64,000 nucleotides of DNA from Hygrophila difformis (Eukaryota > Streptophyta > Magnoliopsida > Lamiales > Acanthaceae): contig JAOANR010000001.1 in the NCBI GenBank assembly GCA_030278955.1, forward strand, positions 35,785,708 to 35,849,707, written 5' to 3'. The translations under genes and the position numbers were made by a program. The first letter of the stretch is position 1; the number at the start of each line of letters is the position of its first letter. This document shows, piece by piece, positions 54,751 to 64,000 of the stretch. The notes beneath the pieces were generated by a model. It saw nothing but the letters and a program-made list of their open reading frames with translations, was not told the DNA's origin and made no database searches.

Positions 54751-55177
54751 CCAGAATGCCATTTTTCATGTTTTCTAGGGTTTTTCATGTATTTTTCTTC
54801 CTATTTTGCCCTTGTAAGTTGGAGGCCTATATATATGTCCTCCCAAACAATATTTCTCATCTTTTGTTTATTTGAAATGAGAACATATCTCTTATCTATT
54901 TCAAAAGATCACATTGTGTCCAACCTATGTTGGAACAATACCCTTTGAGTGTTTATTGGGAAATACTCACCATTTTGGAATTGAAGCATCCAAAAATGGT
55001 TACTAATCAAGGTTCTTGGATGGTTAGATTGAGTTGAGAACAAGGTCTTCATACCTTGTTTAGCTTCTCCTAACCCCCTTTAATTGTGATTGCTTCCCTA
55101 TCCATTTTATTTTTCCTTGTTCTTATTTTACAAGTTGATACCAACTTAGATCCATCGGGTTCATTCATGTCACTATG

Positions 55178-58107
55178 CGGACTCTCAGTGCTGAACGATC
55201 AGAAGAAAAATCTCGATCTGACGAGCAACGGGAGAATTTATTTTATTGTCATTGTGATTTAAAGGGCAATGTTGCTTCAGTAATTGTGGATAATGGAAGT
55301 TGCACTAATGCTGTGAGCGCTTATGTTGTTCGCAGATTAGGAATTCCGACGGAAGAGCATCCGAGTTCCTACCGCCTCCATTGGATGAATGACAATAGCG
55401 ACCTGAAAGTCAACCGACGAGCCAAAATTCCTATCAAAATCGGGTCCTATTCTGAAAATGTCATTTGTGACGTCATTCCCATGACTGCCTGCCACATTTT
55501 ATTGGGCCGACCGTGGTTGTATGATCGCGATGTTAAATACAAGGGTCGTGCCAATTGTTTATCTTTTGTTTTTAAACAAAAGAAAATAAATGTCAAACCA
55601 CTGTCTGTAAAAATGGTTCGGGCAGATCAAGAAATTCTGCGTGCTAAGATGAAGAAGGACGAGGCAGAGCGAAAATTGAAGGACAAAGGGAAGACCCTCT
55701 GCATCGAGAGCACCTCTGCCAATCCTTGCCTGCTGACGACTCGAACCGATTTTGAGCAAACAATGCGCGCACCGAGCTCAACAGGTTATTGTTTCCTTGC
55801 TTTTGCAAAACCTGTTGAAGATATTCATAGAACTTGCACTGCTGCACCTAATATTCCTATTAATTTTTCCAGGATGTTAGACGAAAATTCGGATATCTTC
55901 CCGGAAGAAGTTCCGGCTGGTCTGCCACCTCTACGAGGCATCGAACATCAAATCGATTTCGTGCCAGGTGCTTCAATTCCAAACCGGCCAGCCTTCCGAA
56001 TGAATCCGGAGGAGACCAAAGAAGTGCAGAGACAAGTGCAAGAGCTGGTGAACAAGGGATGGGTCCGAGAAAGCCTCTCACCTTGTGCCGTACCTGTCTT
56101 ATTGGTTCCCAAGAAGGACGGAACATGGCGCATGTGTGTCGACTGCCGTGCTGTCAATGCAATTACTATCAAGTACCGGCACCCCATTCCCCGTTTGGAC
56201 GACATGCTTGACGAGCTGGGTCACGCCAGCATATTTTCCAAGATTGACTTACGAAGCGGTTATCATCAAATCCGGATGCAACCGGGAGATGAATGGAAGA
56301 CGGCGTTCAAGACGAAATTCGGATTATATGAATGGCTAGTTATGCCATTTGGACTAACGAACGCGCCTTCAACCTTCATGCGGCTTATGAATGAGACCCT
56401 TCGACCATTTATTAATAAATTTGTAGTTGTATATTTCGATGATATTCTTGTGTACAGTTCTAGCGAGTCTGATCACCTTTCCCATGTTCAACAGGTACTG
56501 AACAGGTTACGGGAAGTTCGGTTATATGCCAACAAGGAGAAGTGTACCTTCCATGCAACCGAACTCTCGTTCCTCGGTTATATTGTCGGACGTGGAGGTC
56601 TTAAGGTCGATGAGACGAAAATAAAAGCGATCTCGGAATGGAAACCACCCACGAGCGTACATGAAGTTCGACAATTCTTGGGTCTGTGTGGTTTCTTTCG
56701 GAGATTCGTCCCCAATTTCAGTCTGATTGCGGCACCCCTGACTTCACTGCTCAAGAAAGGACTTGTCTACAAATGGGGACCGCCCGAACAGAAAAGCTTC
56801 GAGGAGCTGAAGAGCAAGCTGACCCACGCACCGGTATTAGCCTTACCTGATTTTGATCTGCCATTCGAGGTAGAATGCGATGCATCGGGCACCGGCATGG
56901 GAGCAGTCTTATTACAAAATGGAAAGCCAGTGGCATACCACAGCGAGAAGTTCTCTGGCGCTCAGTTGAATTATTCCACATACGACAAAGAACTCTACGC
57001 TGTGGTTCAAGCGTTAAAGACGTGGCAACATTATCTGCGGGGCCGTGAGTTCATCATTCATACTGACCATGAGACCCTCAAGCATATTCGGAACCAAGGC
57101 CAACTGGGGAAAAGGCATGCACGCTGGAGTGGATTTATCGAGACTTTCCCGTATGTGCTCAAGTACAAAAAGGGGAAGGAAAATATTGTTGCAGATGCTT
57201 TATCCCGAAGGACAGCCTTGGCGGCCATTGCCACGACCCACCTGATTGGCTTCGAGCATATTAAGGATCAATATGCCACTGATCCTGACTTCAAAGAGTT
57301 TTGGGCAGAAACCGAAAAGCACGGGTCCAAGGAGTTTTCAAGACTGGATGGATTTCTGTATTACGAGAACCGACTGTGCATTCCTAAAGGATCCGTACGG
57401 GAGTTGCTGATCAAAGAAGTTCACAGCGGAGATCTTATGGGACATTTCGGGAGGACTGCCACTTTGGGTATTTTAAGTGAACGATTTTACTGGCCGGGAA
57501 TGAGGAAAGAAGTGGACGATCTGATCTCCAAGTGCATCGTCTGTCTGAAGGCGGAGTCCACTTCCAAGCCACACGGGTTATATATGCCTCTACCAATTCC
57601 CGAGGGACCATGGATTGATCTTTCTATGGACTTCGTGCTAGGACTACCACGGACTGCTAGGAACAAAGATTCAATATTTGTAGTGGTAGATCGCTTCAGC
57701 AAGATGGCTCATTTTATCCCTTGCACGAAGACCAACGACGCACACCACATTGCCAAATTATTCTTCAAGGAAGTGGTGCGTCTCCATGGGATCCCAAAGA
57801 CGATTGTGTCGGACAGAGACACAAAGTTTGTCAGCTATTTTTGGAAATCTCTGTGGCATGAGATTGGCACGAAGTTGTTATTCTCCACAGCGTATCACCC
57901 TCAAACAGACGGACAGACTGAAGCCGTCAACAGAGTGTTGGGAAATCTGCTGCGGATTATTACTGCTTCAAGCTACAAGAGCTGGGACGAGTGTCTTCCT
58001 TACATCGAGTTTGCATACAATAGACACGTCCATAGTGCCACTAACATGTCACCGTTCGAAACTGTCTATGGTTTCAACCCACTAACCCCTGTTGATTTGC
58101 TGCCATT
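55178..58107 (+). pseudogene. Element F pol (protease to integrase), interrupted by L
   Basis: Continues the F frame after J. Protease has [10 protein letters not shown] has [10 protein letters not shown] and YFDD (about 56440). RNase H has [17 protein letters not shown] and VADALSRR. Integrase has CIVCLKAES and D-D-X35-E ([26 protein letters not shown]). The frame is open throughout, with the Trp and the G that are lost in G still present. It ends at 58107 in the integrase region (LTPVDLLP), where the L LTR starts. Codons beyond are L sequence. The remaining integrase C-terminus and tail should follow L outside the window. Confidence 0.94.
58103..58107. repeat. Expected target duplication of L (CCATT)
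   Basis: Last five F bases before the L LTR. The second copy lies beyond the window. Confidence 0.7.
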
Positions 58108-59957
58108 TGACATGAATGAACCCGATGGATCTAAGTTGGTATCAACTTGTAAAATAAGAACAAGGAAAAATAAAATGGATAGGGAAGCAATCACAATTAA
58201 AGGGGGTTAGGAGAAGCTAAACAAGGTATGAAGACCTTGTTCTCAACTCAATCTAACCATCCAAGAACCTTGATTAGTAACCATTTTTGGATGCTTCAAT
58301 TCCAAAATGGTGAGTATTTCCCAATAAACACTCAAAGGGTATTATTCCAACATAGGTTGGACACAATGTGATCTTTTGAAATAGATAAGAGATATGTTCT
58401 CATTTCAAATAAACAAAAGATGTCTAACAAGGAGTAGGGGAGCCCATATATATAGGCAAAACCCTAACTACATAATTAGCAAAACTAAACAAACAATTAG
58501 GGGCTTTAATCAACCCATTACAATAATTAAACAAGCCTAAACAATTGTTGAAGAATTGGAAATCCTGTCGCTAGCTAAGCCAGTCGCGAAACAAAGAGGT
58601 GTCCCGCGACACAACAAATTGAGGAGAGAATACATTTCGGGGCCATGCGCACAAGGGGACGGGAGCCAAGGTCCTGAAGGTGGAATTTTAAAATTGGCAT
58701 GCTGCGGGACCAAAGGTCCTGGGACCTCCTGACATGAAGAATTGGGAAAATGGCAAATGAGGGTTTTCGTGGCGTGAAACATAACCTCCTGTCGCGAAAC
58801 TCTTCGCGACACAGCCCTTCCTTCGCGACCAGGGCAGCCTTCTTGCGATGCAGCTCCACCTTTTGTTCTTCGTGCAAGTGCTTCGAACTTCGGTTGTTGG
58901 AAATGATGCGGGGCGGCCATGGTGGAGATGATGATGAGAAGATGACGGGCTGCCGGAGAGGTGACGGGCAATCATGGGGAAGCAGCTGGTGGGAAATGGC
59001 AACTCGAGGGGTTCCTGAAGCTCCTGTCCGGAAATGGAGGTTCTGCCGGAATTGATAACGGGAAGCGGCGCGACGGGGTTTTCTTCATCGTCAAGGTTAC
59101 GGCTTTCGGGACTCGCCGGAGGAAGTTCATGAGGGCAGTAGCTTTGTGATGATGAAGGAAGGGACGATACAGCAGCTGTTCGGGATTGTGGAAGCTCGCC
59201 GGAGGATAATTCAAGGGTTCTCGGCACTTCCGGGCTGCCGAAGAAGATGACCGGAGCTTGCTTGTGGTGGTTGATCGAAGAGAGAACTTGGTCGGAGGCT
59301 TGGAGCTTGCTGGCCGGGAGAGATGGTAATGTTGGACGGAGTCCGGCGGCAACAAGTTGATGAGTGGCTGCCGTCGTCCTACCCATGGAGACGACAAGGG
59401 TTTCTTTCTTCTTGGACATGGAGTCGTCGGAGTGGAGTTGAAGAATGGAGCAGCGGCGGCTCGCCGGAAGTGGAAGTGAAGAAGATGCAAAAGGGTTCGC
59501 CGGGGAAGACAAGTTCGATTGGCCCGAAGTTGCAGTCTGAACATGGAAAATCGGAGACGGAAAATGTTGTTCCCGTGGCCTTCTTTGCATCAAAAACGTG
59601 GGATGATGAAGTTTTAATGGGTGTGGGCCCCGCCAAAATTCAACTTGGTCAAATGAAGATTGCATATTGTTGGTTTGTAATGAAAAGGAACTGGTTACGG
59701 GATTTATTTCCAGGTGGGCCGTGGGAGGATGATTAGAATAGTTGGGCTCGGATAGCAAAATATGAGTGTGGGGATTGGGCTGTAAACAAATTAAAGTGAT
59801 TTGGGCCGAAAGGTGGAGCTGTTGGGCTTGATATTGACTTGGGCTTGTTGGGCTCGAATGTGTTGGGCCAATGCTTGGCTTCCTCAATTTAATTAATTCA
59901 AGCCCAATTGAATTTGGATCCGGGTTCTTAGGTTGGTTGATCCGGACTTCCACGTCA
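58108..59957 (-). repeat. 3' LTR of L (1850 bp)
   Basis: The minus strand starts TGACGTGGAAGTCCGG and ends TTCATTCATGTCA, like J but about 0.8 kb longer in U3. It has GTCGCGAAAC-type motifs (about 58566-58860) and a TATA box with GCC/GGC arms (58443-58457). Confidence 0.94.
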
Positions 59958-60766
59958 TTCCCTCCCCCTTGAGAAGCTTTGGACTCCAAAGCTGATTGAA
60001 AAGACATTACCGTAGGATTGACGACACCACCATGACCCGGATTGTATTCCACTTCCTTGACTTCAGAAATCCCATCAGAAATAATTGGCGGTGAACGCTC
60101 GTGCCCACGAAAGGATCTCCGTCTTGATAGTGAAAAATGATAAGCTCTCAGCTGCACCCTGATTCCTTTCACTCCCAATAGTGAGATCAGATAACGCATG
60201 TGGCTCAAAGGAATCTTCCCAACATATTTAAAATAACCATGATCAGCATCCATTCTATCCGGTAGAATCAGCTTCTCAAGCAAGTGCTTATGATACTGAC
60301 TCGGCCTCAGATTCTCAGCATATTCCCAGTATGGATCAATGAATTCAGAATTTAATCCAGGACTGATGCATTTATCTGGCAGACTCAATTTTGACTCATT
60401 CTCCTTAGATCTCGGGGCTATTTCCAAAGTAGAAAAATGATGAGATCGTACCCTTGGTGATTTTCGGCTCGGCTCAGAAATGCTATCAGATTTGATCTCA
60501 GTGCTGGTCTCCACTACCAATTCCTCATGGCATTCTTCTTTGTCATCTGGTCTCTCAGCAATTTCCTTAACAGTTTGCTCCTTTCCGTCATGAGAATCGA
60601 AATCTGAGTTCATGGAGGATCCAGACCATAGCCGTATAGTTCCTTGAAACTTTTTGACCGAACTGCTTAGATTGTCAATCGCTCTACTTAGTTCAGCCAA
60701 TCCGGCATTTTCGCTTTGCAGAGCATCCATAATATCCCTGAGAGTAGGCTCAGTATTTTCTGCCAT
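58688..60766 (-). CDS. Element L ORF: gag-like N-terminus plus unrecognised domain, reading into the LTR
   Basis: 692 codons from MAENTEPTLRDIMDALQSE at 60766. About the first 45 residues resemble the A gag start (MAxxxEPTxR) and may form a coiled coil. Then comes an acidic/Ser-rich stretch. A compact segment at about residues 145-225 (FIDPYWEYAENLRPSQYHKH, then MRYLISLLGVKGIRVQL) matches no domain I recognise. A remnant of the pol end, SKASQGGGNDVEV, lies over the PPT. No zinc knuckle or catalytic motif is seen. The first 269 or so codons are internal. The remaining 420 or so are read from U3 and are Ser/Pro-rich, low in complexity, and may not be meaningful. It could be a modified gag or a captured host fragment; I cannot tell which. 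Confidence 0.55.
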   Translation of the reverse strand: MAENTEPTLRDIMDALQSENAGLAELSRAIDNLSSSVKKFQGTIRLWSGSSMNSDFDSHDGKEQTVKEIAERPDDKEECHEELVVETSTEIKSDSISEPSRKSPRVRSHHFSTLEIAPRSKENESKLSLPDKCISPGLNSEFIDPYWEYAENLRPSQYHKHLLEKLILPDRMDADHGYFKYVGKIPLSHMRYLISLLGVKGIRVQLRAYHFSLSRRRSFRGHERSPPIISDGISEVKEVEYNPGHGGVVNPTVMSFQSALESKASQGGGNDVEVRINQPKNPDPNSIGLELIKLRKPSIGPTHSSPTSPSQYQAQQLHLSAQITLICLQPNPHTHILLSEPNYSNHPPTAHLEINPVTSSFSLQTNNMQSSFDQVEFWRGPHPLKLHHPTFLMQRRPREQHFPSPIFHVQTATSGQSNLSSPANPFASSSLPLPASRRCSILQLHSDDSMSKKKETLVVSMGRTTAATHQLVAAGLRPTLPSLPASKLQASDQVLSSINHHKQAPVIFFGSPEVPRTLELSSGELPQSRTAAVSSLPSSSQSYCPHELPPASPESRNLDDEENPVAPLPVINSGRTSISGQELQEPLELPFPTSCFPMIARHLSGSPSSSHHHLHHGRPASFPTTEVRSTCTKNKRWSCIARRLPWSRRKGCVAKSFATGGYVSRHENPHLPFSQFFMSGGPRTFGPAACQF
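59958..59971 (-). other. Polypurine tract of L
   Basis: The minus strand reads CAAGGGGGAGGGAA before TGACGTGG. Confidence 0.88.
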
Positions 60767-62542
60767 GATGTCAACAAGACAAAGCTAACAATAATATATA
60801 TAAGATGGTTAGAAAAAGAAAAGAAAAATTTTTGTCCTGGGTCACTCGGAATACACTCAATGTGATCACAACCCAATGCTGCAATGCTAGGAAAAATTCA
60901 CAACCTGTACTAGAATGCAAACCAAGATGACCAAAAGTTAGGTTTAAGTGAGAAAGAGGGAGGACTGATTTAATGGGACGCGCAATACACGAAACAAAAT
61001 GCAATTGCTCGACTCAATCAAATAAAAGCACAGAATCTGTGTGTGATTGCAATGCACAATTTATAGTTAGCAATATTATTCGGCCTGCAAGCAATTAATC
61101 CGATTCCTCACAATTTTAAAGTGTAAAGATAAACCTCACAAAATAAAATACTCGGAATCAAAATATTTGCCTCACACACACAATCCCCAAATTAATTTAA
61201 CTCAATTGGTCAATTAAAATAATTGCCCAATTTAATTAAATCAATTATAATAATCCCAATAAAATCCTACTCAATAACCCACTTGTTGAAAATGAATTAT
61301 GGCTCGTTGAAATTCCCTCAAAATTCTCTACCGTGGGACGACTTGAAGCAATTGATAATTACAAGAGTCAACGGTGGGGTCCACAAGCTTGTAGTCTTGC
61401 AATTTTAAATAACACAACTACTATGTCCCGTTTCTTTACCCATGCAAGACAAAATCCTCATGCTGTTCGTCTCTTCCCTTTTTCTTTTTAGACAAAGTTG
61501 GCACAATTAATGCTCTTTTCCTTTTCATGCATGCACGGTACTGTTCGTGAGTTCCCTCTCTTTTGTGTAGCACCGAATTAGGCAAAATGTGTGGGATTTG
61601 AAAACCAACTTCTGTCAAGGTACCACGTCCCTATCTCCCAATTAATGACCAGTACTTAGTGTCCCTTTGAGATTGCCAAAAACACCCTTGACTCGGCTTT
61701 TCGGATCAAATGGACACCCTTCAAGAACTCTTTGAAGAATTTATGGTGTTCTTCATGTTCATCAAGTTCTCAAGAACATTCAAGACCCCAAAACCCTAAC
61801 TTTAACCCAACACTCAAAAATCACTCAACTCTTTCGGATTAATGTTGCAAATTAACCAAATAAGCTTGTAAACCAATAATTAATGCAATTGCAACCCAAA
61901 CAGTGAGTGAAGACAAGAAAATCACAAGAACTCAAGTATGAACTTCAAGAACACCAAGGAAAATGCTTGAATCTTCAATTGACCATAACTTGGGCTCCCG
62001 ATGTCCGTTTTTGATGTTCTTTATATGCAAACCTATGTATTCGACGAGAGGAACAAGATGACGGAGTCAGATTTGCAAAATTCCAAAGGACCTGTTACCA
62101 GAAATTCGGGGCAGAAGGCAGAATATTAATGCTCTAGGGTTTTGGATGGGTTTTTGATGGAGGAAATGGATTTGGAAAAATTTGGGCAGCATAACCCCTT
62201 AGAAATGGATGATTTAAGTTGCCAAATGGAACGTGGTTCCAAATGGGGAGTGATGGTGTGTGAAATGGATGAACAAGAAGATGAACAATATGAAGAACAA
62301 GGGGTTTGAGAAAATATGGCCAAGATCTTCAAAAATTCATGGAAAATGATTCCCTTGGCCAAATTTTTCAAACTTTATATGAATCTTTATGTAATCGACC
62401 CAATGAATCTGAATATGAAGTCAGATTACACAAAAACTCAACGGATCAAAATGACTCTGTGATGAACAGTAACCAGGGAGTGTTTTTGGGGTTTTTGAAA
62501 ATAATTTTTGAATTTTTGATAACACAAGTGAACCAACTTTAA
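60767..62542 (-). other. Element L leader
   Basis: Non-coding. The box TTTGATTGAGTCGAGCA (minus strand, 61022-61006) next to ACGCGCAATACACG (60978-60991) matches the A leader. No gene seen. Confidence 0.78.
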
Positions 62543-62554
62543 GCTCTGATACCA
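62543..62554 (-). other. Primer binding site of L
   Basis: The minus strand reads TGGTATCAGAGC, 4 nt from the LTR end at 62559, the shortest gap in this window. Confidence 0.93.
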
Positions 62555-62558
62555 AAAA

Positions 62559-64000
62559 TGACATGAATGAACCCGATGGATCTAAGTTGGTATCAACTTG
62601 TAAAATAAGAACAAGGAAAAATAAAATGGATAGGGAAGCAATCACAATTAAAGGGGGTTAGGAGAAGCTAAACAAGGTATGAAGACCTTGTTCTCAACTC
62701 AATCTAACCATCCAAGAACCTTGATTAGTAACCATTTTTGGATGCTTCAATTCCAAAATGGTGAGTATTTCCCAATAAACACTCAAAGGGTATTGTTCCA
62801 ACATAGGTTGGACACAATGTGATCTTTTGAAATAGATAAGAGATATGTTCTCATTTCAAATAAACAAAAGATGTCTAACAAGGAGTAGGGGAGCCCATAT
62901 ATATAGGCAAAACCCTAACTACATAATTAGCAAAACTAAACAAACAATTAGGGGCTTTAATCAACCCATTACAATAATTAAACAAGCCTAAACAATTGTT
63001 GAAGAATTGGAAATCCTGTCGCTAGCTAAGCCAGTCGCGAAACAAAGAGGTGTCCCGCGACACAACAAATTGAGGAGAGAATACATTTCGGGGCCATGCG
63101 CACAAGGGGACGGGAGCCAAGGTCCTGAAGGTGGAATTTTAAAATTGGCATGCTGCGGGACCAAAGGTCCTGGGACCTCCTGACATGAAGAATTGGGAAA
63201 ATGGCAAATGAGGGTTTTCGTGGCGTGAAACATAACCTCCTGTCGCGAAACTCTTCGCGACACAGCCCTTCCTTCGCGACCAGGGCAGCCTTCTTGCGAT
63301 GCAGCTCCACCTTTTGTTCTTCGTGCAAGTGCTTCGAACTTCGGTTGTTGGAAATGATGCGGGGCGGCCATGGTGGAGATGATGATGAGAAGATGACGGG
63401 CTGCCGGAGAGGTGACGGGCAATCATGGGGAAGCAGCTGGTGGGAAATGGCAACTCGAGGGGTTCCTGAAGCTCCTGTCCGGAAATGGAGGTTCTGCCGG
63501 AATTGATAACGGGAAGCGGCGCGACGGGGTTTTCTTCATCGTCAAGGTTACGGCTTTCGGGACTCGCCGGAGGAAGTTCATGAGGGCAGTAGCTTTGTGA
63601 TGATGAAGGAAGGGACGATACAGCAGCTGTTCGGGATTGTGGAAGCTCGCCGGAGGATAATTCAAGGGTTCTCGGCACTTCCGGGCTGCCGAAGAAGATG
63701 ACCGGAGCTTGCTTGTGGTGGTTGATCGAAGAGAGAACTTGGTCGGAGGCTTGGAGCTTGCTGGCCGGGAGAGATGGTAATGTTGGACGGAGTCCGGCGG
63801 CAACAAGTTGATGAGTGGCTGCCGTCGTCCTACCCATGGAGACGACAAGGGTTTCTTTCTTCTTGGACATGGAGTCGTCGGAGTGGAGTTGAAGAATGGA
63901 GCAGCGGCGGCTCGCCGGAAGTGGAAGTGAAGAAGATGCAAAAGGGTTCGCCGGGGAAGACAAGTTCGATTGGCCCGAAGTTGCAGTCTGAACATGGAAA
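62559..64000 (-). repeat. 5' LTR of L, partial (1442 of 1850 nt)
   Basis: Collinear with 58108-59549 at a constant offset of 4451 bp. Cut by the window edge. Confidence 0.95.

Larger units (their letters stand above)
54141..55172 (+). repeat. Element J: solo LTR (1032 bp)
   Basis: TGACGTGGAAGTCCGG to TTCATTCATGTCA, flanked by CTATG on both sides, with no internal region: the usual product of recombination between two LTRs. The middle (about 54215-55100) is nearly identical to the A LTR. The terminal sequences match the L LTR instead. It contains an E2F-like site, a TTCCGCGACAAAG array (about 54485-54750) and a TATA palindrome (54821-54843). Confidence 0.95.
23418..64000 (+). mobile_element. 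Element F: Ty3/gypsy CRM-like element split by D, B, J and L, running off the window
   Basis: Its pieces are 5' LTR 23418-24922 plus 42121-42159, PBS 42174-42185, leader 42186-42770 plus 51861-52685, and gag-pol 52686-54140 plus 55178-58107. The remaining integrase end and 3' LTR should lie beyond L. Each gap is an LTR element whose removal, with one copy of the target duplication, makes the neighbours contiguous with the uninterrupted copy G. Confidence 0.92.
58108..64000 (-). mobile_element. Element L: non-autonomous LTR element, running off the right edge
   Basis: Minus strand: 5' LTR (from beyond 64000 to 62559), PBS 62554-62543, leader, one ORF, PPT 59971-59958 and 3' LTR 59957-58108. 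The internal region is only 2.6 kb and has no protease, RT or integrase motif. The leader and the ORF start resemble A. The LTRs are almost identical (one substitution noticed, A/G at 58339 versus 62790). Reverse transcriptase and integrase must come from another element, probably A-like (inference). Confidence 0.9.

Noticed and set aside
54141..55172. J as an insertion of a host promoter or a DNA transposon
   Set aside because: TG..CA termini, a 5-bp TSD and near identity with the A LTR make it a solo LTR.
58900..59700. Host exon inside the long LTR of L
   Set aside because: No splice pattern or recognisable domain; both LTR copies carry it identically and the composition is low-complexity Ser/Pro.

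Overview
The window is plant repetitive DNA: essentially every base belongs to an LTR retrotransposon or a fragment of one, and no host gene, tRNA, rRNA or bacterial feature is visible. The elements are Ty3/gypsy (Metaviridae) with the order gag, protease, reverse transcriptase, RNase H, integrase. All use a primer binding site matching initiator-Met tRNA (TGGTATCAGAGC), and 5-bp target duplications can be read where both ends are present. Their polyproteins lack a classical chromodomain, carry a short basic tail of the 'GP.S+.RA++F' type, and end 220-290 nt inside the 3' LTR. Those traits, and an RT of the '[30 protein letters not shown]' kind (quoted here in part), point to the CRM-like chromovirus lineage, so a centromeric or pericentromeric location in an angiosperm is plausible (inference).

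Layout, with labels used in the entries. A (minus, 1-7323, runs off the left edge) sits in the end of a plus-strand LTR, M (7324-7424), which itself sits in the gag of K (minus, 7425-8963). At 8963/8964 an abrupt junction leads into G (plus, 8964-14305), which lost its 5' LTR and most of gag. G and H both lie in I (14306-15628), a gag-only element. H (minus, from 15629) has an intact gag-pol. Its 5' LTR was split 23 nt from its end by F (plus, from 23418, running off the right edge). D (minus, 24923-42115) split the 5' LTR of F, and E (minus, 31144-40454) sits in the leader of D. B (plus, 42771-51855), the only complete and apparently intact element, sits in the leader of F. J (54141-55172, solo LTR) and L (minus, 58108 to the edge, non-autonomous) interrupt the F coding region. 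The deepest order is I > H > F > D > E, five levels, and the junctions are exact to the base with TSDs GGCGT (E), CATAA (D), GTGAC (B) and CTATG (J).

How the parts work together: each autonomous element has an LTR whose U3 begins with the coding tail of pol, then a CCGGA-rich block, then usually a tandem array (TTTGTCGCGGAA type, or AATTCGAATT type in F/G), then a TATA box centred in an inverted repeat, then R-U5. The long leaders (about 1.2-2 kb) share sequence boxes across families. L and J have related termini but no pol tail in U3. The L ORF is a gag-like N-terminus joined to an unfamiliar domain, so L looks like a parasite of A-type elements. B and H retain open polyproteins. A is open over all visible codons. 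D has a frameshift, E two amber codons, G a nonsense codon and a frameshift, and F is interrupted by insertions.
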